A stretch of 64,000 nt of DNA from Alphaproteobacteria bacterium. Lineage in GTDB: Bacteria > Pseudomonadota > Alphaproteobacteria > Sphingomonadales > Sphingomonadaceae. The translations under genes were made by a program, and so were the position numbers. The notes beneath the pieces were generated by a model. It was not told where the DNA came from. It was given only the letters and a program-made list of their open reading frames with translations, and did not search any database. The stretch covers positions 992,001 to 1,056,000 of the forward strand of contig VBAC01000001.1 in the NCBI GenBank assembly GCA_005883305.1, in the 5' to 3' direction. The stretch's first letter is position 1. The number at the start of each line of letters is the position of its first letter. Of the stretch, positions 53,541 through 63,413 are shown in pieces.

Positions 53541-53993
53541 ATGATTCGCGACACCATCAAAGAGGCGCTGGTCGGCGCCATGAAGGCCGGCGACGCCCCC
53601 AAAAGAGACACGATCCGCCTGATCCAGGCGGCGCTCAAGAACCGCGACATCGAGCTTCGCGGCGCCGCCAATGCGCCCGGGGACGACGTTCTGGTTACCG
53701 AGGTTCTGCAAAAGATGGTCAAGCAGCGCCGCGAATCGATCGACATGTACGTGAAGGGCGGCCGCCAGGAGCTGGCCGACATCGAGGCCGCCGAGGTTGC
53801 TGTGATCGAGGATTTCCTGCCCAGGCAGATGTCCGACGAGGAGCTGGCCGCGGCGGTGGATGCGATCGTCGCGGAGACGGGCGCGGCGAGCGTCAAGGAC
53901 ATGGGCCGGGTCATGGCCGTGGTGAAGGAGCGCCACGCGGGCCAGCTGGACATGTCCAAGGCCAGCCTGGCCGTGAAGGCGCGGCTGGGCTAG
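53541..53993 (+). CDS. GatB/YqeY-domain protein
   Basis: The 150-residue protein starts at MIRDTIKEALVGAMKAGD (ATG 53541). Family blocks are KRDTIRLIQAALKN, VLQKMVKQRRESIDMY, VIEDFLPRQMSDEEL and DMGRVMAVVKERHAGQLDMSK. YqeY proteins resemble the tRNA-binding tail of GatB, and their role is unclear. It lies upstream of dnaG and rpoD, a usual alphaproteobacterial order. The 273-bp gap to dnaG is AT-richer than the surroundings and holds no gene I can support. Confidence 0.9.
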   Translation: MIRDTIKEALVGAMKAGDAPKRDTIRLIQAALKNRDIELRGAANAPGDDVLVTEVLQKMVKQRRESIDMYVKGGRQELADIEAAEVAVIEDFLPRQMSDEELAAAVDAIVAETGAASVKDMGRVMAVVKERHAGQLDMSKASLAVKARLG

Positions 53994-54266
53994 CACTTCG
54001 CGCGCTGCGGATGCCGCCCGACGGATCCAAAGCTGATCTCGCGATCTCTCTGGTTGGGCGGCCACTTCTCGAAAAATGGCAGAAATCTGCTATTTCTTCG
54101 ACGTGCGAATTTCGCAACCTCGTGATACATAGCGTATTGGAATCGGAGTCGGCCTGAGCGCTCGGGCGGGTTGAAGGGGTGGTGCCCGCGCTATGATTTT
54201 TTTTGATGCCCGCCTTCGTTGCGGCAGTCCCGATTGCGCCCGTACGCACAACCTTGGGTCGGTCCA

Positions 54267-56087
54267 GTGAGTTTGACTCCCCAATTTCTTGACGAACTTC
54301 GCTTGCGCACCCCCTTGTCCGGTCTCATCGGACGGAGCGTAAAACTCACGAAGGCTGGGCGCGAATTCAAAGCCTGCTGTCCATTTCACAACGAAAAGAC
54401 CCCCAGTTTCTACGTCAACGACGAGAAGGGCTTCTACCATTGCTTCGGCTGCCAAGCGCATGGCGATGCGATCCGCTGGCTGACCGACCAGCGCCGCCTT
54501 TCGTTCATCGATGCAGTGAAAGAGCTCGCCGATGCCGCTGGGATGGAGGTTCCCGCCGCTGATCCCAGAGCACAAGAGCGGGCTGAATTGGCCGCCGGTC
54601 TCTACGAGGTGATGGAGGCGGCCGCCGAATGGTTCAGCGAGCAGCTGAACGGAGTCGAAGGCAGCGAGGTGCGCGCTTATTTGGGGCAGCGGGGGATTGG
54701 CGAACCGACCCGCCGAAAATTCGGCTTTGGTTTTGCACCTGACAGTCGGGGTAAACTCAAGGCTGCCCTCAAGAGATTTGGGAATGAGAAGCTCGTCGAG
54801 TGCGGACTTCTCATTCAGCCGGATGAGGCAGGCAAAGAGCCCTACGATCGATTCCGAGGTCGGTTGATGTTCCCGATTCGTGACCCTCGCGGTCGGTGCA
54901 TTGCCTTTTCAGGACGCATCCTGGGGCAAGGTGAGCCGAAGTATCTCAATTCGCCAGATACGCCAATATTCGACAAGGGCCGGACCTTGTTCAATTTCCA
55001 TCAGGCGGGGCCGGCCAGCCGGAAAACCAAGCGGGTCGTCGTCGTCGAAGGACAGATGGACGCGGTTGCGCTCGACCAAGCCGGCATTGCGGAAGCGGTT
55101 GCCCCGTTGGGAACGGCCCTGACTGAGAATCAGATGGCGCTTCTCTGGCGTCTACTTGACGTCCCCATTCTTTGCTTCGACGGAGATTCCGCCGGCGAAA
55201 AGGCTGCCGTCCGCGCCGCTTACCGCGCTCTTCCAATCCTAGCTCAGGGCAAGTCGCTCGACTTCGCGGCCTTGCCCAAGGGTGAGGATCCGGACGACGT
55301 AGTCAGGCGCGGCGGTCGACCTGAGTTGGAAGCAGTGCTCGGCAACCGCACGCCCTTGGTGCAGGTGCTCTATAGAAGCGAGGTCAGCCGGGGCGAAACG
55401 GCGACTCCCGAGGCCCGCGCGTCGCTTCGTCTGCGTCTAAATGCTCTGGCCGAAACTTGCTCCGGCAAGGTGTTGCAGGACGAGTATCGCCGTGCGCTCA
55501 ATGGCCTCTTCTGGGACGAGTTCGGCTGGAAGGGGAAGGAACGGAAGGTAATTGCCAGCTCCATTTTAAAAACTGGGCCGAGGGGAAACAGATACCTAAT
55601 GAACCTGTTCGTCCGCTCAGCGCTTTATGGCCTGAGCTGCTTTCCGCAGGTCGTGGTTGCCCATACTGAAGCCGTCGGAGCCATCCAAATGGATCACTAC
55701 GATCTCCAGACATGGCGTGAGACGCTCGTCGAAGCGGCGATCAGGAAGCCTTCGCTGGACGCTGACGGGATTCAAAATGCCCTTGATACGATCAAGATCA
55801 GTCCCACCCAACGGCTGGACATGCAGTACGATCTCCGATTTCCGCACATGCGCGCGCTGGTGCGACCTGAGGATGCGATGCGGCGATTAACGGGGCTGCT
55901 CGAATTCCTGAACGAAGAACGCAGCCTCGATGAGGAGCTTGCGAGCCTGAATGCAGCGGTCGTTCGGGACCCGACTTTGGCAAGCTATGACGCCATCGAG
56001 CTACAGCGCCAAGCAGTGCGTGAACAGCGAATGACGCTTCTGGAGAAGGCATATTCCTTGAGTCAGTTCGATGAGGCTGAAGGCTGA
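54267..56087 (+). CDS. dnaG: DNA primase
   Basis: It makes RNA primers at the replication fork. The 606-residue protein starts at GTG 54267 (MSLTPQFLDELR). It has the CHC2 zinc site Cys38/His41/Cys59/Cys62, the Toprim motifs VVVVEGQMDAVALDQAG (EGYMD is usual) and LCFDGDSAGEKAA, and a C-terminal helicase-binding region. G+C content by counting sample lines is about 47-60 percent, well below rpoD and carAB. The end (REQRMTLLEKAYSLSQ) is complete. A second, different dnaG-like 3' end follows directly, so this allele looks imported. Confidence 0.93.
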   Translation: MSLTPQFLDELRLRTPLSGLIGRSVKLTKAGREFKACCPFHNEKTPSFYVNDEKGFYHCFGCQAHGDAIRWLTDQRRLSFIDAVKELADAAGMEVPAADPRAQERAELAAGLYEVMEAAAEWFSEQLNGVEGSEVRAYLGQRGIGEPTRRKFGFGFAPDSRGKLKAALKRFGNEKLVECGLLIQPDEAGKEPYDRFRGRLMFPIRDPRGRCIAFSGRILGQGEPKYLNSPDTPIFDKGRTLFNFHQAGPASRKTKRVVVVEGQMDAVALDQAGIAEAVAPLGTALTENQMALLWRLLDVPILCFDGDSAGEKAAVRAAYRALPILAQGKSLDFAALPKGEDPDDVVRRGGRPELEAVLGNRTPLVQVLYRSEVSRGETATPEARASLRLRLNALAETCSGKVLQDEYRRALNGLFWDEFGWKGKERKVIASSILKTGPRGNRYLMNLFVRSALYGLSCFPQVVVAHTEAVGAIQMDHYDLQTWRETLVEAAIRKPSLDADGIQNALDTIKISPTQRLDMQYDLRFPHMRALVRPEDAMRRLTGLLEFLNEERSLDEELASLNAAVVRDPTLASYDAIELQRQAVREQRMTLLEKAYSLSQFDEAEG

Positions 56088-56095
56088 TTGCTTAG

Positions 56096-56428
56096 GTAGA
56101 GAACGCCACGCTTGATCCGGAGGCGCTCAATACCATATTGGCCCAGCGTGGCGGGGCTGCTTTGCTGGAGGAGCTCGGCCGGAAACGAACTTTGGGGTTT
56201 TCCTTCACGCGACGAGATGCCGAGCCGGAGCGCGCCTGCCGCGACCTGGCGCTGGCGATCGAGACGCTGGCCGCACGGCCCGGGCTGGACGCTGCGCTGG
56301 CGGCGGCGACGGCGCGGCTGAAGGATGAAGGCGACGAGGCGGCCTTTCGGGAGCAGCAGCGGCTCCGGGAGGCGCGCGACGAGGCAGATACGCAGCTCGC
56401 GACATTGTTCGAGGCCGGCGGGGACTAG
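56096..56428 (+). pseudogene. dnaG: Remnant of a second dnaG 3' end
   Basis: An open frame of about 110 codons follows the dnaG stop and reads VENATLDPEALNTILAQRG, then LLEELGRKRTLGFSFTRRD, and ends with EQQRLREARDEADTQL and a TAG at 56426-56428. As I know the family, this matches the C-terminal helicase-binding part of sphingomonad DnaG. It has no zinc or Toprim part, and its G+C rises back toward the genome level. A TTG at 56138 could initiate a short peptide, but a displaced native gene end is the simplest reading. Confidence 0.7.
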
Positions 56429-56456
56429 GGCCTGCAACCTGGATTAAGGCTGATAA

Positions 56457-58484
<2,028 letters not shown>

Positions 58485-58512
58485 GGCTCGTCTTGGCCTG
58501 ACCCTCGGCGCG

Positions 58513-58953
58513 ATGCTTTTCGCGGCCGCGCCGACTTGGGCTCAGGAAAGCGAGCTACCGGCCGATCTGGTTGAACAGATGGCGGCGCTCGCGCGCGAAG
58601 CCCTGCCGATGGCCCGACTTGAAGATGGATCGAATGTCCCGCCTGAAACCGAGGCCGAACGGTCCCGGCCGATCGTGCCACGAGCGCTCGAAGCACAGAC
58701 GATCGAGCGCGGCATATTGACCGGCCGGATGGCGTATTGCGGGCTGGACTGGCAGAACCTCAGCTACCTGCCCTACATGCAGGCCCTTCGCCGGCGCTAC
58801 CGGGGCAAGCCGATGGCCTTTGTCGGCCTTCTCCATGGAATCAGCCAGGAATGGACGACGGCGGCGATGGAGCAAGACCACGATGTGTGCACCGACGAGA
58901 TGCGCACGAGGCTGACCGCCGAAGCCGCCGGGCGCCGGATCGATGTCCCGTAG
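58513..58953 (+). CDS. Small exported protein of unknown function
   Basis: The 146-residue call starts at ATG 58513 (MLFAAAPTWAQES), giving a short signal-like segment. The frame stays open upstream (LTLGA before Met), so a non-ATG start could lengthen the signal. The mature part has two Cys residues (MAYCGLDWQ, HDVCTDEM) and an aromatic-rich centre (LSYLPYMQALRRRYRGK). I do not recognise it. It sits between the rpoD stop and the first copied rpoD tail. Confidence 0.6.
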   Translation: MLFAAAPTWAQESELPADLVEQMAALAREALPMARLEDGSNVPPETEAERSRPIVPRALEAQTIERGILTGRMAYCGLDWQNLSYLPYMQALRRRYRGKPMAFVGLLHGISQEWTTAAMEQDHDVCTDEMRTRLTAEAAGRRIDVP

Positions 58954-58956
58954 GAG

Positions 58957-59031
58957 GATCGAGGCGAAGGCGCTGAGAAGCTGAGGCATCCGAGCCGGTC
59001 GCGGAAGATGCACAGCTTTTTGGACCAATAG
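58957..59031 (+). pseudogene. rpoD: Copied rpoD 3' end, fragment A (frameshifted)
   Basis: The sequence matches the last 25 or so codons of rpoD: IEAKAL, then after a small deletion, [18 protein letters not shown] and a TAG. The frame breaks after GCGCTG, where bases are missing. It follows the stop of the small exported protein gene by 3 bp. Confidence 0.85.
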
Positions 59032-59037
59032 GCTTTT

Positions 59038-59134
59038 CTTTGCGTCTTAGCGTCTTTGCGTGAGATAACCTCTTGAGTTCGGGCCTGCGGTGAGATCGGT
59101 TGTCGGTCTCACGCGAAGCCGCGAAGGCGCAAAG
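59038..59134. repeat. 28-bp imperfect inverted repeat
   Basis: Arms 59038-59065 and 59107-59134 pair over 28 bp with four mismatches (ends CTTTGCG and GCGTGAGA). The arm composition is related to the inner arms of the element at 20461-20611, so both probably belong to one family of mobile palindromes. The right arm abuts the ribosome site of the next gene. Confidence 0.65.
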
Positions 59135-59143
59135 GAGGGAAGG

Positions 59144-59314
59144 ATGGCAGGCGATGATTATCCGACTGAAGAAATGCTGAGGCGCGTTCGGGTCGGGTTC
59201 AATCTGCCGACCGGAATGGTGGCGCGGCTCGATCGCGAGGCGAAGCGGCGCGGCGTCACGCGCCAGGCGCTGATCACGATGTGGCTGAGCGACCGGCTGG
59301 ACCGGGCGGCGTGA
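59144..59314 (+). CDS. Small ribbon-helix-helix (CopG-like) protein
   Basis: The 56-residue protein starts at ATG 59144 after an AGGAGG site. [20 protein letters not shown] followed by [20 protein letters not shown] is the CopG/Arc pattern of a beta strand plus two helices, typical of antitoxins and small repressors. No toxin gene lies beside it, so it is an orphan antitoxin or regulator. Its stop overlaps the start of rpoD fragment B. Confidence 0.7.
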   Translation: MAGDDYPTEEMLRRVRVGFNLPTGMVARLDREAKRRGVTRQALITMWLSDRLDRAA

Positions 59315-59498
59315 GCGCGAGGAGCGCGTGCTTCGGATGCGGTTTGGGATCGGGATGAACACCGATCACACGCTCGAGGAGGTCGGGCAGCAATTCTCGG
59401 TGACGAGGGAGCGGATCCGGCAGATTGAAGCCAAAGCCTTGCGCAAGCTCAAGCACCCTTCGCGCAGCCGAAAGATGCGCTCCTTCCTCGATCAGTGA
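59315..59498 (+). pseudogene. rpoD: Copied rpoD 3' end, fragment B (intact frame)
   Basis: This copies the last 60 codons of rpoD plus a stop. It runs from [18 protein letters not shown] to RKMRSFLDQ and encodes exactly the residues of the complete gene. Nucleotide differences fall at synonymous positions (for example GGC/GGG, CGC/AGG, GGC/GCC-type changes). Such a pattern means it was once the end of a working rpoD, not a random decaying copy. Confidence 0.88.
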
Positions 59499-59509
59499 CC
59501 GAGCGCAGC

Positions 59510-59526
59510 GGCTGCCGGGGGCAGCC
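59510..59526 (+). terminator. GC-rich hairpin after rpoD fragment B
   Basis: GGCTGCC (59510-59516), loop GGG, then GGCAGCC (59520-59526) form a perfect 7-bp stem 11 bp after the fragment B stop. There is no T-run. It could be the original rpoD terminator that moved with the gene end. Confidence 0.45.
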
Positions 59527-59556
59527 CTGAGCACTTCACGCAAGGCTCTTCCGCTT

Positions 59557-59671
59557 GTCGAGGCCAAGGCGTTGCGGATGCGGCACGCGCAGCCAGTCCG
59601 GGGGACTGGCGAGCATGACGCAGGAGCATCCGTCACGGTCGCGGAAGATGCTGAGCTTCTGGGATCAATGA
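59557..59671 (+). pseudogene. rpoD: Copied rpoD 3' end, fragment C (interrupted)
   Basis: Bases 59557-59577 encode VEAKALR as in rpoD. An insertion of about 47 bp with a 7-bp hairpin (59592-59608) follows. Bases 59625-59671 then encode [15 protein letters not shown] and a TGA. Non-synonymous changes (LSFW for RSFL) show relaxed selection, so this is probably the oldest of the three copies. Confidence 0.75.
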
Positions 59672-59835
59672 GGCTAGGATAGGCTTAGTCAGCGAAGGCC
59701 ATTCCGCCCTTTGGGCCTTGCCGATAGCTCGACCCTACCTCAGTTGCAGCAACTTTAGTCGCGCCAAGACCGAGAGCGCCATCGTCCAAATGAGTTGGCG
59801 TTGACTCACGCCCCTTCTGGCGCGACTCAAACAAG

Positions 59836-60810
59836 ATGCTTAACTTTATCGAACTCCCAGCGGATGGCGTACGTTTCGAGCAGCTTGTACGTGAAATGCT
59901 CATCCGTAGCGGCTTTGAGGTTCATTGGACCGGCGTCGGTGCAGACGGAGGACGCGATCTAGTAGCCACAGAAAAGGTCCAAGGACTGCTGGCTCCCTTC
60001 TCACGCAAGTGGTTGGTCAGTTGTAAACACAAGGCGCATGGTGGTGGGTCCGTCGGCGTAAGCGACGTCACAGACATAACGGACGCCTGCAAAGCTGTGG
60101 GCGCCGCCGGCTTCCTTTTGGCGTGTTCAACACAGCCCACTTCCGGGGTTGTAAAACGACTGGAAGAGCTTCAATCGGAAGGCTCCGTCCTAACCAGCTT
60201 CTGGGATGGAGTCGAAATTGAGAGACGCCTCAATGTTCCAGAACTCTTTCCCCTTATACACCAATTTCTACCTGAAAGCGCCAAGAGCCAGCCTTGGAAG
60301 ATTTTCGCGACTCAGTCGCCGTCTGTTTGGGCCGCCTATTATAAGGACTACTTCCTATATTTGAACTGCAGGATTGGTCATGCTTTTCCAGATCTTCGCG
60401 AAGTCGAATTTATCGCTTCCAAGCTCGAATCCATAGCCCTTCCAGGAGACGGGGATTCTCAGCACTATATTCGCCTTAGAGCAGTATACTTCGACGACAA
60501 GCACGAACAGTTCAGCGTCTTTGCAGACTATCTGTATCCTCATGACGATGTGGCATCGACTATCAAGCCGGCGGCATTAAATAAGGTATTGCAGTCCGGA
60601 ATGGGACTCCATCAAGACGACTCGGGAATGTGGTATCTCACACATTGGGATATCCGATACGTGCCGACCCACCCCCACAGCGATCGCTTTCAGTTGGACG
60701 GGGCCGAGCACTACGATCGGTTCATGTCGAGCTTTACGGTCGGATTCGCACGAGAAGGCTGGATTGACGAGATTGAAGATCCTGACGAAGACGACGAAAT
60801 TTCTTTTTAG
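59836..60810 (+). CDS. Mrr-like restriction endonuclease domain protein
   Basis: The 324-residue protein begins with a PD-(D/E)xK nuclease fold: FEQLVREMLIRSGFEVHWTG, GADGGRDLVATEK, then WLVSCKHKAHGGGSVG with the expected Lys. This is the order of Mrr-type catalytic domains. The remaining 200 residues (from about 125) are unknown and carry an acidic C-terminus (EIEDPDEDDEISF). G+C by counting sample lines is about 47 percent, far below the genome. It is a probable defence or conflict nuclease in an acquired island. Confidence 0.75.
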   Translation: MLNFIELPADGVRFEQLVREMLIRSGFEVHWTGVGADGGRDLVATEKVQGLLAPFSRKWLVSCKHKAHGGGSVGVSDVTDITDACKAVGAAGFLLACSTQPTSGVVKRLEELQSEGSVLTSFWDGVEIERRLNVPELFPLIHQFLPESAKSQPWKIFATQSPSVWAAYYKDYFLYLNCRIGHAFPDLREVEFIASKLESIALPGDGDSQHYIRLRAVYFDDKHEQFSVFADYLYPHDDVASTIKPAALNKVLQSGMGLHQDDSGMWYLTHWDIRYVPTHPHSDRFQLDGAEHYDRFMSSFTVGFAREGWIDEIEDPDEDDEISF

Positions 60811-60853
60811 GTTTTCCGTTGCGCGCCCATCCAAACACCCTTGTCGATGCCAG

Positions 60854-61150
60854 CTAGGGGGAAAATTTGAATAGTAGTCGGCAGCCTTGGCCGGATACAA
60901 AATTCAGTTCGGCTTCTTCCGCAGATGACATGAGCAGCAGATCGACCGGCGCGGCAGCACATACGGGCATAAGCAAGGCTCGCATTCGTGCAATATCTTC
61001 AGCGTTATCGCAAACGATCAAGATATCGACATCAGTCCAGCGAAAACTCGGCCGCAGTGCGGAGCCGAAGAGATAACCCTTTGTGGATGCCCTAGGCGCG
61101 ACGACGGACACAGCCGCAGCGACATCAGCCAAAAGGGATTCGAGCGTCAC
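60854..61150 (-). CDS. Small nucleotidyltransferase (MNT-like)
   Basis: The 98-residue protein starts at GTG 61148-61150, overlapping the previous gene's TGA by 4 bp. GYLFGSALRPSFRWTDVDILIV matches the minimal nucleotidyltransferase pattern GS-x-x-R-x(n)-D-x-D, with both metal Asp residues present. This size is like MNT antitoxins or tRNA-type NTases, which can AMPylate partners. It is the last gene of a three-gene minus-strand unit. Confidence 0.75.
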   Translation of the reverse strand: MTLESLLADVAAAVSVVAPRASTKGYLFGSALRPSFRWTDVDILIVCDNAEDIARMRALLMPVCAAAPVDLLLMSSAEEAELNFVSGQGCRLLFKFSP

Positions 61151-61782
61151 CGACGCAGCAGGTCCGAAAGTCCGCGAGATTCGACGAGTTCCACCTCTAG
61201 ATCTCGCGCTGCTTCCCGGGCCTGCGTGGTGATACGGCCCAGATTGTTGGTATGAAACAGGGCGTCGAAACTACCGTAACGATCCCAAAGCGTACGGACT
61301 TCATCAGCGGTCAAATCATACTCGTTTGAGATCGCAATATCGAGCACATCACCGCGTCCCCGCTGCACCCGCCAAACGCGGTCAAAAAGACGAGTTATGT
61401 GCGTCACCGAGCGGTGCTGTCGAAGTCGACGCTCGACATAGGCATATTCTCTGAAAACGTAGGTACGGGGGTCGGTTTCGCAGATTGCGCGGTGGATATC
61501 TCCCATCCCGCCGAACGCGATGTTTGCATTTTGCAGCGCCTCGATCGCCTCGCCGGTCCAAATAGCCTCTCTTGGAATATTTACGACGAAGCTCGGGTCG
61601 GAACTGCCATCGAGAAATTGTGCGACATCCTGATGGCCGACGCGAACGGAAGAGATCACTCCCAACTGAAACGTCGATTGAGGCGTGCGCTCGATCTCGA
61701 TGAGATTCGACCCAAGCTGAGTGGTCGCGAAATCATCTTCCGCGAGCACCTTGGATACCCATGCTGCGGGTCCTCCGCCCAT
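61147..61782 (-). CDS. Unknown protein of a three-gene HNH/NTase unit
   Basis: The 211-residue protein starts at ATG 61780-61782, sharing one base with the HNH stop (TGATG). It contains DPSFVVNIPREAIWTGEAIE, a Gly-rich FGGMGDIHRAI, an Arg-rich helix FREYAYVERRLRQHRSV and a C-terminal VRTLWDRYGSFDALFHTNN. I recognise no family, catalytic motif, signal or membrane segment. Tight overlaps on both sides suggest a complex with the HNH protein and the nucleotidyltransferase. Confidence 0.7.
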   Translation of the reverse strand: MGGGPAAWVSKVLAEDDFATTQLGSNLIEIERTPQSTFQLGVISSVRVGHQDVAQFLDGSSDPSFVVNIPREAIWTGEAIEALQNANIAFGGMGDIHRAICETDPRTYVFREYAYVERRLRQHRSVTHITRLFDRVWRVQRGRGDVLDIAISNEYDLTADEVRTLWDRYGSFDALFHTNNLGRITTQAREAARDLEVELVESRGLSDLLRR

Positions 61783-62477
61783 CAGTCACCCTCCATAATG
61801 ACCTGCATCCCGCTCGGGTACTGCCTGCCACCGGTAACATCTTCAAGGTGGCGGGCAGCGAGATCGTCAACGTGCTGGCGGAAGGCCTCAAGCACGGCTC
61901 GCTCATCACCCTTCATATGATCGATATTAGCGTCTAACACCGCAATGATCTTGCGATTGTTGGGCAAGATTCGTGTCAACATTTTTCGCGTCCACACCTC
62001 TCGCGCGTTTCCTTCGCTATCGTACCGCGCGTCGGTATTCGGGCCGTATTCGTCCAGGATGTGTTTGCTCTCGAGCATAAGCGGTTCAATGAGGCGTCGT
62101 ACCTCTTCCCGCGATGCCAGTTTGGTCGCTCCAAAGAGTCCCGCCAATCTCTCGACCCGTTCGCGCTTCCAATGCCGGATCAAAGCATCGGGGAAATCGT
62201 CCGGAGCTTTGTCGATGATTGTGTGGCAGTTGGCGCAGAGAAGAATGAGATTTTCGTACGTACCCCGTTCTTCCTCAGACAGTTCCGTATTGCCCCGGGG
62301 GCCAGCGTCGCTGGCGGCGAATATGTGAGCGAGTTCGCCAATGTGGACGTGGCCTGACGGCAGCTCAGTGAACAGTTCCCGCGAGCATCCAGGGTTCTGG
62401 CAAAAGCCAGCAGAGTCCGCAAAAAGCCGCAGCCGAGTGGGCTGGTTCGGATTTGCCCTCCCTCTTGAACAAGCCAA
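61782..62477 (-). CDS. HNH-motif protein, first gene of the three-gene unit
   Basis: The 231-residue call starts at TTG 62475-62477 (MACSRGRANPNQPTRLRLF), nine bases after AGAGGG; a GTG at 62540 would add 21 residues. The HNH-like zinc site is formed by FCQNPGC, HIGELAHIFAA and LLCANCHTIID. Downstream helices include IEPLMLESKHILDEYGPN and ILPNNRKIIAVLDANIDHMK. It probably cuts DNA, or binds zinc only. It is co-directional and overlapping with two further genes. Confidence 0.75.
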   Translation of the reverse strand: MACSRGRANPNQPTRLRLFADSAGFCQNPGCSRELFTELPSGHVHIGELAHIFAASDAGPRGNTELSEEERGTYENLILLCANCHTIIDKAPDDFPDALIRHWKRERVERLAGLFGATKLASREEVRRLIEPLMLESKHILDEYGPNTDARYDSEGNAREVWTRKMLTRILPNNRKIIAVLDANIDHMKGDERAVLEAFRQHVDDLAARHLEDVTGGRQYPSGMQVIMEGD

Positions 62478-62587
62478 GGTCGCTTTCCCTCTATTTCTGC
62501 ATTGCGCTTCCCAGATTTGGGGTGGCCATCTCAGTTTCACAACCGCTTGTGATGAGGCTCGGCTCGCACATCTCGAACCCGCCTCGG

Positions 62588-62693
62588 GACCATTGTCCCG
62601 TGACGTCGAACGGGCTCCGCGAACTTACTGTCCGCCGCCCCGCCGGCCGCGCCTGCGCGGCTCTTCGCCTAAGCACGCCTTTGCTGCGCAAAG
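62588..62693. repeat. Direct repeat, copy 1
   Basis: This intergenic block includes CCATTGTCCCGTGA, AACGGGCTCCGCG and CCGCCCCGCCGGCCGCGCC followed by GCGGCTCTTCGCC. A diverged copy in the same order and orientation lies at 63235-63361. The two flank the lipoprotein gene at 62712-63134. Confidence 0.6.
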
Positions 62694-62711
62694 ACGTGCT
62701 TACGCTCGGCG

Positions 62712-63134
62712 CTACGGCAGCAACCGCGCCGCAATGATCTGCCGGGCCTCGATCAGGCAGGGATATTGGCTGAGGTGGCCGAAGCCGACGGGTGGCGGAG
62801 GATAACCCTGCGCCACGATCATGTGCCGCTCGCGGCCGACGAGCGTCACTTCGGCGCTGTAGGGCGCGGTCTGGCTGTCCAAAGCGGGGCTCGGGGCGAG
62901 CCGGGTCAGGTCCGCCACCGCCGTGCCGGTGAAATCGAGCCAGCAATGATCGAGCGACTGCCGCTCGAAGCCGAGCACGAGCGTTCCGGTGAAGGTCCGC
63001 TCGGGGCCGAACCCGCTCGGGCGCGGCTCGACATAGGGGAGCGGCGGCGGCGGCGCGGGCGGTGGAGCCGGCGCGCACGCGGCCGGCAGAGCGGCGAGGA
63101 CGCAAAGCACAAGGCGGGCGAAACGCGGATTCAT
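62712..63134 (-). CDS. Predicted lipoprotein flanked by repeats
   Basis: The 140-residue protein starts at MNPRFARLVLCVLAALPAAC, with lipobox Cys about 20. A Pro-rich linker (APAPPPAPPPPLPY) is followed by a beta-rich part (RTFTGTLVLGFERQSLDHCW, AEVTLVGRERHMIVAQG) that ends with a Cys and REARQ-like residues. No known domain is recognised. It is orphaned between two diverged direct repeats and next to the HNH unit and the terminase remnant. Confidence 0.68.
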   Translation of the reverse strand: MNPRFARLVLCVLAALPAACAPAPPPAPPPPLPYVEPRPSGFGPERTFTGTLVLGFERQSLDHCWLDFTGTAVADLTRLAPSPALDSQTAPYSAEVTLVGRERHMIVAQGYPPPPVGFGHLSQYPCLIEARQIIAARLLP

Positions 63135-63234
63135 GACGACACTCCTGCTTGCTCGGTAAGGGGAAAGCTGGAGCCCGATCAAGCCGGGGGGCGAGGATCG
63201 AGGGGCGCTGCTCGGCGCTGGAGAACCGTCAAGG

Positions 63235-63361
63235 CACCATTGTGCCGTGATCCCGGATCCAGTCCGGGACAGGCAAACGGGTTCGCTCCGCTGAAACGGA
63301 GCGCCCCGCCGGCCGGGCGTGCCGCGGCTCTACGCCCAAGCTGCGGTTTGCTTCGCGGAAG
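63235..63361. repeat. Direct repeat, copy 2, with REP-like insert
   Basis: This carries CCATTGTGCCGTGA, AACGGGTTCGCTCCG and GCCCCGCCGGCCGGGCG followed by GCGGCTCTACGCC, in the same order as copy 1. It has an inserted GATCCCGGA-TCCAG-TCCGGGAC hairpin at about 63249-63271. It may mark a duplication edge. Confidence 0.6.
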
Positions 63362-63370
63362 ATAAAGTGG

Positions 63371-63391
63371 ATCCCGGATCAAGTCCGGGAT
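63371..63391. repeat. REP-like palindrome
   Basis: ATCCCGGA and TCCGGGAT (8-bp arms) enclose TCAAG. The core 'ccggatcaagtccgg' is a common intergenic palindrome of sphingomonads as I know them. It lies between the repeat region and the terminase gene end. Confidence 0.7.
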
Positions 63392-63413
63392 GACGAAGGG
63401 GAGCGGCTCGGCG

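Noticed and set aside
59315-59498. Fragment B as a separate small sigma-factor gene
   Set aside because: It holds only region 4 residues, has no start or ribosome site of its own and is identical in protein to the rpoD end, so it is a gene-end copy.
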